64,000 bases of DNA from Pratylenchus scribneri (lineage: Eukaryota > Nematoda > Chromadorea > Rhabditida > Pratylenchidae). The position numbers and the translations under genes are program-made. Numbering within the stretch: the first letter of the stretch is position 1; every line of letters starts with the position of its first letter. This document shows, piece by piece, positions 9,112 to 20,000 of this stretch. The stretch covers positions 1,302,001-1,366,000 of the forward strand of contig JAQSEB010000037.1 in the NCBI GenBank assembly GCA_030063045.1, given 5' to 3'. A model generated the notes under the pieces. That model did not search any database. It had not been told where the DNA came from and saw only the letters and a program-made list of their open reading frames with translations.

Positions 9112-11005
9112 AAATTGAGTAAAATAATTTTATGGAAACAATGGAATTTTGAATTGAAAAATTCATTGAATTTTTACAAATAAATGATGATTTGGAATCG
9201 AACATTAGAAGAGATCCTAATTCACTATCTCATACCCCTTTCCCCAGAAGGGGTACTTTTTAGTTAATAAGAGAGCCGCTTCCCCCTCCAAAAATTGTGA
9301 TAATTTTGCGGCTTTCAGCAAAAATGAAACATGTAGCCTATTAAGCAATCCTACGAGATCCGAAGCATAGCTTATTAGATCTTAAGACCCATAATCCGTC
9401 TTTAAAATGTTAAATTTGGCCCTAAATTTCACTCTTTTATCATTATATATGTTAATATTTTCGGTAGGGCCACAAATTTCGGGCCGCAATTTTCATTTTT
9501 AGTAAGAGCCGCAAAATTAGGGGAAGCAAATTTCGCCATACGGTCAACAGAATGCCGAATTAAACCAAAAAATGTTAGAAAGAAAGAAGAGCCAAGGAAA
9601 ATTTGGTAAGGGGGCTCATAATGGAAAAGTACCGCCCCGACCCCCGATGGGATGGACCATTTCTTTTTGCTTCAACTCACCAGCGACTATCTAATGATAG
9701 TTTGAATAAATTAAAATTTAAAAGTTTAGGCAAAGGCAAACTAAAAATCGCCATTTTTTTAATCAAAAAAAATAATAAATATAATAAAATTGGGTAATAT
9801 TTTATTTAATGTGATGCCCATATTTGTCAAATCAAATCCATCCACAAAAAATTAATCGATTTTGGCATTTGGCCCATAAATCATTTGACCCAATAAAATC
9901 AAATGATTTGTGGCCAAATAATAATTGAAAGGGGAAAATTAGATAGAAATGAAGAGGAGAGAATGTGATGAAGAGAAGACAAAGAAATGAGGGGGATGGG
10001 CATTTTTGAGGAGGACGAGGAAATTTGCCGAATTGGCCGGAGAATGTAGTAGGCTTCAATCGAGGAAATGGGAAATTGGGTGCGCGACGCGAACGCAAAA
10101 ATTGAGATAGAATGGAAGGAAAATTGTGCCAAAAGGGTTTTGATCACAATTCACAAACAACAGCAGGGCACAAAAAAAACATCCATTTTAGGAGAAAAAT
10201 GCATATATTAAAAAATTCTACACTTTTATACTTATATAAGTTATATCTGAATAAAAATAACTGAAATAATTTGAATAGAAGAAAAAAAAAAAAACAAAAG
10301 TGGAAAAAATGACAGCAAACTTGATTTTAAAAAATTAATACGGGTTTAAAGGCTTTGCTTTCTCATTTTGAATCAAGAGTGCACGAAATTATCAAAATTA
10401 CCACTTCATCACTCATCAGTCATCAGTGAAGGGAAAAGTGAAAAAAAAAACGAAAAAGCGGATCAGTTTGGAGTTTGGACCTTCGGTTTTCGATTCTTGA
10501 TATTTTTGAAGCTTGATTTTCGTTTTGGTTTTTGGCTAAAAATAACATGGTACGGTTTTGGTTCGGTCAACTTACTCTTGACTATCCTATTTCACGGAAA
10601 TTTAAATCGGTCAACAGAAGAAAAAATTTGATAGACTAAAAGATGCTTTCATTTTAAAGATGCCATTTCATTGAAATCCAATTAAATAAAATGAATTAAA
10701 AAATTTATAAAACCCTTTATAACTAGTATATGATTGAATAAATGAAAATGAAAATATTTGGACGAGGAAAGAGAAAATATTAAAAATTAATATAAATAAG
10801 ACAGCCAATTTGAATCAAAATAATAAAGGGTTGAAAAATTCATATCGCCATTTTTCGTAAAGAAAATTCTTCTGGATCAAAAAAAAAAATTACAATAAAA
10901 TGACAGCCAATTTGAATTTAAAAAATATAATAATTTAAAAAAAAATCATGTTGCTTCCCATTTCGTGACTGAACACCTTCCGGATCAAAAGAGCCTGCAA
11001 AAATC
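9112..11005. other. no gene; spacer between the two orphan paralogues
   Basis: AT-rich spacer. It holds a 53-nt hairpin at 9867-9919 (ATTTGGCC...GGCCAAAT with paired interior) and three related copies of a GACAGCMAAYTTGA word near 10308, 10801 and 10901. ORFs at 9603-9797, 9832-10147 and 10368-10631 are low-complexity and lack gene-like features. Confidence 0.5.
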
Positions 11006-14000
11006 CTATTTCTTGCTGCTGGATTCCGTCATTTGATCGACATTTTCTTTATGCTGAAAAAAATTGTGTTCATCATCACCTTCATAATCTGAATCGCTTT
11101 GATGGAATTCAGCAGAAATATCTTCGTTCTCTTCCTCATCCGTTTGGCTTGCAATCAGCGATTGATGAGGAGGAGTCAAAAATACGGGTGAGGATGATTG
11201 GGGTGATGATGGGTTTGATGATTGAGTTTGTCGCAGGCTTGTCCGAATTGGCTCCAAATGTGAATCATCCTCACCCGAGTCCAAATTGATCGAAAATTTT
11301 GACGAAAGCGATTGCGATTTAGGTGATGATGGGGATGCTGGCGATATTTGATGAGTTCGTCGTAATCGAATTGGTTCCAAGGGTGGACTATGACGAATTG
11401 GCTCCAAGGGTGGACTATGACGAATTGGCTCCAAGGGTGGACTATGAATGCCCGAATTGGCTGGAAATTGTGATGATGGTGATTGCGATTGGGGTGATGA
11501 TGGCGATATATGGGTTCGTTCCAAAATTGGTTGAGTTGGCTCCAAATTTGGAATATTCGGGCCCAAATTGCCCATATTTGATTGCACATTTTCCGCATAT
11601 TTATCATAAATGAAGGCCGCAAAAGTTTGAGGAATTCGACGGCCATGAATATTTTCTAATTCGGCTTTCAATTTGTCCATAATTTCCAATCCATTTCCTT
11701 CCTTAAAATGTTTTACATATTTGTCCATCCCTGTTTTTTCCTTTAAATGTTTCAATCGGCTGAATATGGCCAACAAATTCATGGAATCCACAATGACTCG
11801 AACATCCAAATTCAGTCCTCGTTGGTTTGCTTTATGTCTGTCCAGGAAATTTTCGGGCAATTCATTTTGGCCAAGGCCAAATTCGAACAAATGAAAGTCG
11901 AATTTCTAAAATGGTTTATATCGGATATATTAATTAAATTTTATGAAGAAATCAAATTTATCATATTCTAAAAAAGAAATTATTTTTATTAGTATTTTTG
12001 GGCCGAATTTATATTTATATGTGAATGTGGATCTATATCACTAGAATATACATTTCGATCTTGATCACAAATTTTTAGTTATGTTTGTAAAATTAAAACA
12101 GTCAATTATCCAATTTAGATTATAAAATTTGTAAATAATATTCAATTTGTTAGCTATCAATTCGAATTTTAATCATTTTTTGAAGTTTTGTTTTGATCAA
12201 ATTTACTTTTTAATAGTCAACATATTTGTTCTCTGCTGAACTGAAACTAAATGTCCCACCAGCGATTACTATAATATCAAAATTTTATTTATTTACCTTT
12301 AAATAATCATGATTTGGCTCATATTCAGGGAACAATTCTCTGTATTCATTGCTTGTTTGCACATAATGCAAATGGTCATCATTGTAAAGTGATTTGATGG
12401 ATTGGACCAGTGGATTGTCCATTTCCTCCTCTACAATTTTGTTCATTTCATCCGTTTCTGTTTCCGTTGATGGCTTCTTCCCTTTCCGCTTTTTTGCTTC
12501 CAATTCCGCTTTCAATTTTATATCAATAAATTTTTTACTTGTTGCCCTCTCGTCCAATTTGCCCAAATAATATTTTAATAAATCCATTGCCAAAATTGTA
12601 ATTGTTGCCAAATTTTCAACTGCAAATTTTTTTCTGCCAATTTCGACTGTTTGATTTTCTTCTTGTATTATTTCTGAATGTTCAGTCAATGGAACAAAAT
12701 GATGTGAAGATTGTTGATGGACGGCTGCTTTATTTCTTTGTGGCTTTTGATTTTCCGTCCAAGCAAATTCATCTGCCATATAATTGACCAATTCCAATGT
12801 GGCACGATTTGTTAACACCGTATAATATAAACGTTTCAATTCCTAGAAATATAACTATTTATTATAATACAACCTATTCACATTTTCTATGTGTAACTAA
12901 ATTTTGTGTAACAAATCAATTTTTAATTAAAATCTTTCCGGAAAACATAATTAAATTCTTTCCGGAAAATCTAATTAAAATCTTTCCGGAAAACTTAATT
13001 AAAATCTTTCCGGAAAACTTAATTAAAATCTTTCCGGAAAACTTAATTAAAATCTTTCCGGAAAACTTAATTAAAATCTTTCCGGAAAATCTAATTAAAA
13101 TCTTTCCGGAAAACTTAATTAAAATCTTTCCGGAAAACTTAATTAAAATCTTTCCGGAAAACTTAATTAAAATCTTTCCGGAAAACTTAATTAAAATCTT
13201 TCCGGAAAACTTAATTAAAATCTTTCCGGAAAACTTAATTAAAATCTTTCCGGAAAACTTAATTAAAATCTTTCCGGAAAACTTAATTAAAATCTTTCCG
13301 GAAAATCTAATTAAAATCTTTCCGGAAAACTTAATTAAAATCTTTCCGGAAAACTTAATTAAAATCTTTCCGGAAAACTTAATTAAAATCTTTCCGGAAA
13401 ACTTAATTAAAATCTTTCCGGAAAATCTAATTAAAATCTTTCCGGAAAACTTAATTAAAATCTTTCCGGAAAACTTAATTAAAATCTTTCCGGAAAACTT
13501 AATTAAAATCTTTCCGGAAAACTTAATTAAAATCTTTCCGGAAAACTTAATTAAAATCTTTCCGGAAAATCTAATTAAAATCTTTCCGGAAAACTTAATT
13601 AAAATCTTTCCGGAAAACTTAATTAAAATCTTTCCGGAAAACTTAATTAAAATCTTTCCGGAAAACTTAATTAAATTCTTTCCGGAAAACTTAATTAAAT
13701 TCTTTCCGGAAAATGAAATTAAAATCTTTCCGGAAAACTTAATTAAAATCTTTCCGGAAAATCTAATTAAAATCTTTCCGGAAAACTTAATTAAAATCTT
13801 TCCGGAAAACTTAATTAAAATCTTTCCGGAAAACTTAATTAAAATCTTTCCGGAAAATCTAATTAAAATCTTTCCGGAAAACTTAATTAAAATCTTTCCG
13901 GAAAACTTAATTAAAATCTTTCCGGAAAACTTAATTAAAATCTTTCCGGAAAACTTAATTAAAATCTTTCCGGAAAACTTAATTAAAATCTTTCCGGAAA

Positions 14001-16085
14001 ACTTAATTAAAATCTTTCCGGAAAACTTAATTAAATTCTTTCCGGAAAATGAAATTAAATACTTTCCGCAAAACTTAATCATTCCGAAAAACTTAATTAA
14101 AATCTTTCCGTAAAAAATAATTAAAAATCCCGGAAAAAATTTTTCTGGAAAAATTAAAATCTTTTCGAAAAACAAAGTATTTAATAAAATCAATTCATTT
14201 CAAATATTTTCAAATATTAAATTCTTAATTTAATTAAAATATAACCCTACCCTTTTGATGGCCTCATTCTCGTATTTCTTCGCAATTTCAGCCTCAATTT
14301 CATTCACAACATTTCGTGCAAATTTTGTCATCCTTCCCAAAGCAGTCAATTTGCTCCCAATTGAATCTTTTTCAATGTTTTTCACGGTTGGCACATTCCA
14401 CCCCATATTTTTTAATCTTTCCGCATTCTCTCGTTCCCTTGCCTCATTTTTCGCAATTTCTTCCATTTGTTCGGCCACCGTCTCCAATTTTATCAATTCC
14501 ATTTTATTCACAATTGAATATTCGCCATTTTGCCATTCCTTAAGACTGTTAAGAAAAAAGCGGACCCGGCTCATCAATTCTTCCGCTTTTTCCCTTTCTC
14601 CTCGCCGAAAATTCATTCCATCTATTTTCGAGGATTCCTCTTGCAAATAAATTTCTACTCCATTGCACATTTCAGTAAAACTTTTCTTGTCAATTCCTTT
14701 CCTCACTTTTTTTACAATTCCGGCAATCTTTTCGTCCAAATTCTTTTCCCTAATTCTGTTCCATTTAAATTCCAGTGTCCTGGAAAATATTAAAATAAAA
14801 TCTTGTTTCTATCTAAAAATAATTTTTTATTATGGAAATTTTTTCTATTTATTTTTTATTTATTCCAGATTAACTAGTTTTATTTATTTTAGATTAACTA
14901 GGGCTACTTGACTTTGCTCACAAAAATTTCAACAATTCTTCAGTTTTAATAAAATTTTATACAATTATATAAAATTTCATAGAACATTGATATCAAACAA
15001 ATATAATTTACTAAAATGTTTTGGCAAAAAATTCCTGATTTAAGACAATTTTATTTTGCTTCAAATTCATTAATAATCCAAATAAATGATGTTATATATT
15101 TGTTAGATAAAAATTTACTTCCTATAAAATACTTAATGTATAAAAATATGAAAGTATTTCTAAATTCCTAATTTCCATTTTAAACCCCATTAAATTAATA
15201 ATATTAATGAACTTTTGATAAAATTCCAAAATTGGGTCATGATCCATTTTGATTTCTTCCTTTAATAATTTAAAAAATGGATCATAATTTTGGAACCAAA
15301 TTTGTTTATTTAATTCATATATTTTCTCATTGATTTTGACAGGCAGAAAATGGACATCAATTTTTTCTTCATTTTCAATATTCCTTGACGATGATGATTC
15401 AGCTTGATGTTCTGTTGAAAATAAGAAGATCTCAACAATATTTTTTGTGTTAAATTAAATTTTTAATGAATAACTTTCTGTCAATTTTCGAGATTTTTAA
15501 ATTCAAATGTTTACCTTTTGCCTGCTCTTCTTTTTCAGTCATTGTTATTCCCTGTAGCTTTAAAATCGTTTGACGATATTTTTGCTTCCTAAAACTGCTT
15601 GGCTCTTCTTTTTTGGCCTTTTTCATTCTTTTTTCAACCGTTCGGCGATATTTTTCCTCCAATTCAGCCTCTAATGATTCACTCATTTCCACGCGGAATT
15701 TATCAAATTTTTCGGCTAAATCCTCCAATATTTTTCTCACAACCCTTTCCGATTTTAATTGTCCATCGCTCAAGCTATGGAAATATTCATCCAATTCTTC
15801 GAAAATTGCTTCAAAATGTTTTAGTAAATTTTCTTGTTGAATTGTCGATTCACTGGGCAATGTTATTGCATTCCAATCCGAAAATGTGACCTTTTTTTGA
15901 CCATGGTGTGGCGCATACCGCGAAATGGCATATTGCATTTTTGAATATGCTTCCGACAACCATTTATGAAAAGAAATAATTTTATGGGAAATATCATTTT
16001 GTTGATCCTTCGAAAATTGGTATACTGATTGCGATGAAGGAAAGGAAATTAGCAGAAGGAGGGAAATAATAATTAAAATTCGCAT
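11006..16085 (-). CDS. orphan secreted protein with Pro/Ser-rich tail (5 exons, 923 aa model)
   Basis: Model exons: 16085-15515, 15411-15186, 14779-14251, 12842-12297, 11905-11006. All junctions have GT/AG sites (the exon-2 donor GG|GTTTAA is the weakest), and phases add to an uninterrupted 924-codon frame. The N-terminus is a classic signal peptide (MRILIIISLLLLISFPSSQS). Exons 1-4 are charged and predicted helical or coiled-coil (e.g. EELDEYFHSL, AEKFDKFRVEM). Exon 5 is a Ser/Pro/Gln-rich low-complexity tail with three exact SPPLEPIRH-type repeats and an acidic end. No known domain is recognised. Alternatively exon 2 runs on to a stop at 15122, giving a separate 286-aa protein like the downstream paralogue, with exons 3-5 belonging to another gene. 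The 1.4-kb intron 14250-12843 is filled by a 24-bp satellite. A TATA-like TTTTTATATAG lies about 120 bp upstream of the ATG. Confidence 0.6.
11367..11447 (-). repeat. 27-bp in-frame minisatellite, 3 units, in exon 5 of the orphan gene
   Basis: Three head-to-tail 27-bp units (11367-11393, 11394-11420, 11421-11447), nearly identical, encode three copies of a nine-residue SPPLEPIRH unit. The same Pro-Leu-Glu-Pro-Ile-Arg wording recurs once more, diverged, downstream in the protein (HLEPIR), so the tail grew by internal duplication. Confidence 0.9.
12929..14120. repeat. 24-bp satellite, 47 units in strict register, inside an intron
   Basis: The unit is close to CTTAATTAAAATCTTTCCGGAAAA, two strong palindromes (TTAATTAA and TTTCCGGAAA) joined by short linkers. 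TTTCCGG begins at 12935 and at 14039, exactly 46 periods apart, so no indel has entered 47 units. Variation is mostly TCT/CTT before AATTAA, plus a few AAATTC and GAAATT units. Because 24 is a multiple of three and the unit lacks stops, both strands stay open (12797-14113 plus, 14193-12916 minus). The right edge degenerates from 14065. Confidence 0.97.
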
Positions 16086-17020
16086 TTGTGAATTTTGGAA
16101 ATAAATCTGAATTTAAAAAAATTTAAACCGTAAAATATGGGTGATATCATTTGAATGGAATACGAAACTGGATAAAATTTTGATGAATTTCCATGCAACA
16201 CATTTCTATATAAAAAGATTGGACGAAATTTTTGTGCATCACAAATTAAATTTTTCAAGGGAAATATTAACTTTTAAGCTAATCTGTTAGTCCAAAGAAT
16301 AAAGAATTAATGGAATTAATTGACAAAAGGTTATGACCAAAAAATGGCAAATAGACCAAATGAAGAGGTTCCATTTTTACATACTTTCTGCTTTCTGGCC
16401 AATTACTCAAAAAAATAAGTTTAATATAAAAATTTATTAATAAATTTGGAAGAAAATTGATCGTTGCAAATTTTAGTTGATAATGATTCCGTTGATTTGT
16501 CTTTATTGACCAGCAGACAAATTTAAATATGGGATATTGCGAAAAAAATGACATTAAATTGAGCCAAATTCCGTTTCACTTGATCAGAAATTGGCCAAAT
16601 TTGAAGGAATAAAAAGAGGGGTAAATAGAATTGTTGGATTGGGATGGGAAATGGGATTTGATGAGGGGAAGGAAGAAAGGATGGAAATGGAGATGGATTT
16701 GGATTTGGAGTGGAGGAATTTTTTGTAGATTGATTTATAAAAATTGGCTTTTGGGGGAAATGCTCGGCAAGAAAATATTTCTTTATAATCAATAATCAAT
16801 ACCCATTTGTCAGATATGTACATATTAAATATAACTAGTTAAATATAATTAAATTGAAATTTATTGGGAAATTTAATGGTCAATTCGGGTAAATTTTCAC
16901 ATAAAAATATACTATCAAAAATAATAAATTTTTAGTATTTTGATTCAAAATTAGCTGGAATTATAATTTATGTTAAACATGATTATTGTTTTTAATTAAA
17001 TAAATGAAATTGTTGCCAAT
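16086..17020. other. no gene; spacer with one dispersed repeat copy
   Basis: AT-rich spacer upstream of the orphan gene and downstream of the DEAD-like gene. Bases 16686-16768 match 23681-23757 almost perfectly (about 80 bp, GGAGATGGATTTGGA... to ...TGGGGGAAA). Minus-strand ORFs here are low-complexity. Confidence 0.55.
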
Positions 17021-20000
17021 TTAAATATTCAAGATCTCATCTTCGTCCAACAGTTGCAAAACATACTCAATTGAATTTGTGAAACGCCAACCACCTTCAC
17101 CGAATTTTTCCAAACGATTCTTTTCTCTTGCTGTGCCAAATAAATTCAGTATTTTAGGGCGCATACTCAAACCACTGCAAATTTCTAATTAAGTTTGGTT
17201 TATGGTGAAATATAATAACTTGATTTGGGGAATTCGCTTGGCATAAATTTCCTCTGTTTTTGGGACCTCCCAATTGATGATTAATTGGTTTTTTGAATGA
17301 GCAAATTGAAACAAATTCTCTTCATCACAGAGAATTAACATTGCTCTGCCCTGTGCAGTCTCTTTCATCACTTTTGCTTGGTCTGTTTTTGCGGAGTTGG
17401 GCAAAAGCTGATGCACAATTCTTTTTGTCATTGAATTCTTTGATTCATAATCCAAAGATGCAGCCACACTGCTAAAGTTCAACCGAGGAACATATAAAAT
17501 CAACAAATCGTAGCACTGTAAAAATTGTCTATTAATATTAATCAGAAATATAAAATTATTTAGCGTTAAATAAAATTTTAAGAAATTCCCAATAATGGCT
17601 TATTAAAAATATCAATGATGAAAGGCAGTAGGTCAATTGGGAAATGGAAAGGCCACAATTTTTAGTGAATAAACTAATGTTAATCAGGGTGCCGCAATGA
17701 CCAAAAAATAGTTGATTTTATTAAAATTATATTTCTGGCAGTTTTAGTAAGGTCAATCTTTATTTTTAACTTATTTTATACAAAATAAAATGTAAAATTA
17801 ATTTATAAAACAGTTTTACCCTATTTACACTACATCGTTTGTTAATACCATCTTTAAAAATCCAAAAATCAAATATTACTGTATAATTTGCAGTAATTTT
17901 TAGAAAATATATAATCCTGAATTGACTCAAGAAATTGGAATTCTTAAAGCTTATAGCATTGCTAGTCTGGAAATTTGCAAATTTAAAGGCAAATTAGAAA
18001 TCTAAGAATTTATTAGCTAATATTATTTTAAAAATTGAGTAAATTAAAAAATTTGATTTTGTATGGCATTTACAAATTAAAAATGCCATCGTAAATTTTG
18101 ATATGTATTGGAGATAATTCGAGGTCCATTGAACAATTTAGAAGATATCCATGCTATTTGGTCATAGAAAATTTTTCAAAATAATAATATTTGCCGGTTA
18201 TATTAAAATTTTCATCAACCATTTCTTTTCAACATTTTAAATATATTCATTAATTTTTACAAAATTCGCTGGTTGATGTTAATCTGGACTGGACAAATAA
18301 ATTTTTGAATTTTTAAGCAAGCAAGGCTATTCTATTTTGACGCGAACAGCCCAATTGAATTATTCGTCCGCGCAATGCTACCACGCCAGAGTATCGAGTC
18401 CCCAACCCAGGCACAAATCGGAATAATTATTGCCCCAATGAAGACACCAAAATTAGTAAAAATACTTTTATTTTGAGACCAACTTGGGTAATTAAACCAT
18501 CAAAACCCAACCCAAAATATACAATTATGAATATGTGAAATTCCAGCCATTTGGCCGGAAAAATATTCCAATATGAGAAGAATGATTGCCTTAATCATCG
18601 GCGGCTAATCATTCCATAAATGATGAGAATATGTGGTCTGGAATTGGTTGCCGCCTCCGTCCCGATTTATGTGTAAAATATGAAAAGATTTTAGATGGGA
18701 ACGGAGGCGGCAGCAACAATTAAAGGGAATGGAAAACATGGGAAAATGTTCGAGGGCAATTGGAGGAAGATTATGGATAATGGAGGGGAAATAAGAGGGA
18801 AAGAGGGGGGATAGGATCGAAGTTTATCTCGTGAATTGGCCTTTTCCCTTCCTTCCTTCATCCCGGGTCGCTATGTGCCAAAAATCCCATTTTAGGATGG
18901 CCAATTCGCGACAATTTTAGAATTAGCAATTCCGGAATTGACTAATTTGAAATATCAACTAAATTTGAATGTCAGAGTTGAAACTTAGAATTGATAGACA
19001 TTTAAATTGATAAATCATATTTGATATTTCTAATGAAATATTTTTTATTATACGCCAAATTAGAAGAAAAAAAATACAAACCGCCGCATAATCCCTGGAA
19101 AGAAGATTTTTTAAAAATATGAGCTTTGCGTTTTCGCTTCCACGACAATCCACACCGACATTAACGGATGATGCCGGAATGTTTAATATATTCACATGGC
19201 TTGAAATATGATAATAGTTGTATCCAGCAAAAGCACGAATGAACATTGATCGAAGGCTATTAAATTAAAAATTGATAAAAAAAAAATATAACTGCAAATA
19301 TGAATCCTAAATTTATTTTTTCCTCTTCTAATTCTATTTGATATCATCCATAGAGGTTGACTCGAATTGATCAAATAAGGATGGCTAAATCTTGAGCTTT
19401 CTTGTAGTAAATTGTAGAGAAATTTTAAATTTAAAAAACAATTAATTGCTATTTATTCATTCGACTAAAAATTAGATATTTTTATATAAAAAATAACTTG
19501 ATAGTATCGGCAAAAGCATTCATGCAAATTGATATATCGGTATTTTGTTTTGCCGGTGGTGAGGACAATGTAAAAGATGTGAAGGCAGAGATGAGTTTCG
19601 GGCAGGCTTTTGCAGCCCGGACCGATATAACCCGTAATAGGGCATTCAGCCTGGCCTTTGTTACCCTATTTATTTATTTTTTAAATTGGAAAATTTTCAA
19701 AAAATTTTCAACTTACTTACAAATATTTAAATAAAGAAAAAAAATAAATATACTGACAAAAAATTTTATTTATAATATTTTATAACAATTATTTTCATTA
19801 AATTAACCTATTTCTCTTAAGTCTTAAATATCATATGTTTTCGGGCCGGGCCATCCGAGAATTAGCCCGGCCCGTACAGTAATCAAGCCAAAAATTTCGG
19901 TCCGGGCACGAGTCGAAATGGGGCGGCCCAACTCATCTCAGCGTTGAAGTCGATGGCATGCCAGCAGCAGCAGGCTGGATGGCGACCTAAAAAATTTTAA

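Noticed and set aside
9603..9797. ORF with 'YRPDPRWDGPF' resembling an integrase C-terminal module
   Set aside because: Short, isolated and followed by low-complexity sequence; no neighbouring retroelement domains.
12797..14193. Long ORFs on both strands (438 and 425 codons) of FPENLIKI or GKILIKFS repeats
   Set aside because: They arise because the 24-bp satellite unit is a multiple of three and stop-free on both strands. The array lies in an intron of the minus-strand gene and has no start or splice context of its own.
18360..18420. Possible tRNA (TATCGAGTCCCC resembles a B box)
   Set aside because: No matching A box or acceptor stem could be formed; the segment also lies just downstream of the SL-like sequence on the other strand.
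19498..19734. 78-codon ORF in the GC-rich foldback
   Set aside because: The hydrophobic C-terminus is AT-rich filler; no start context, and it lies in an intron foldback.
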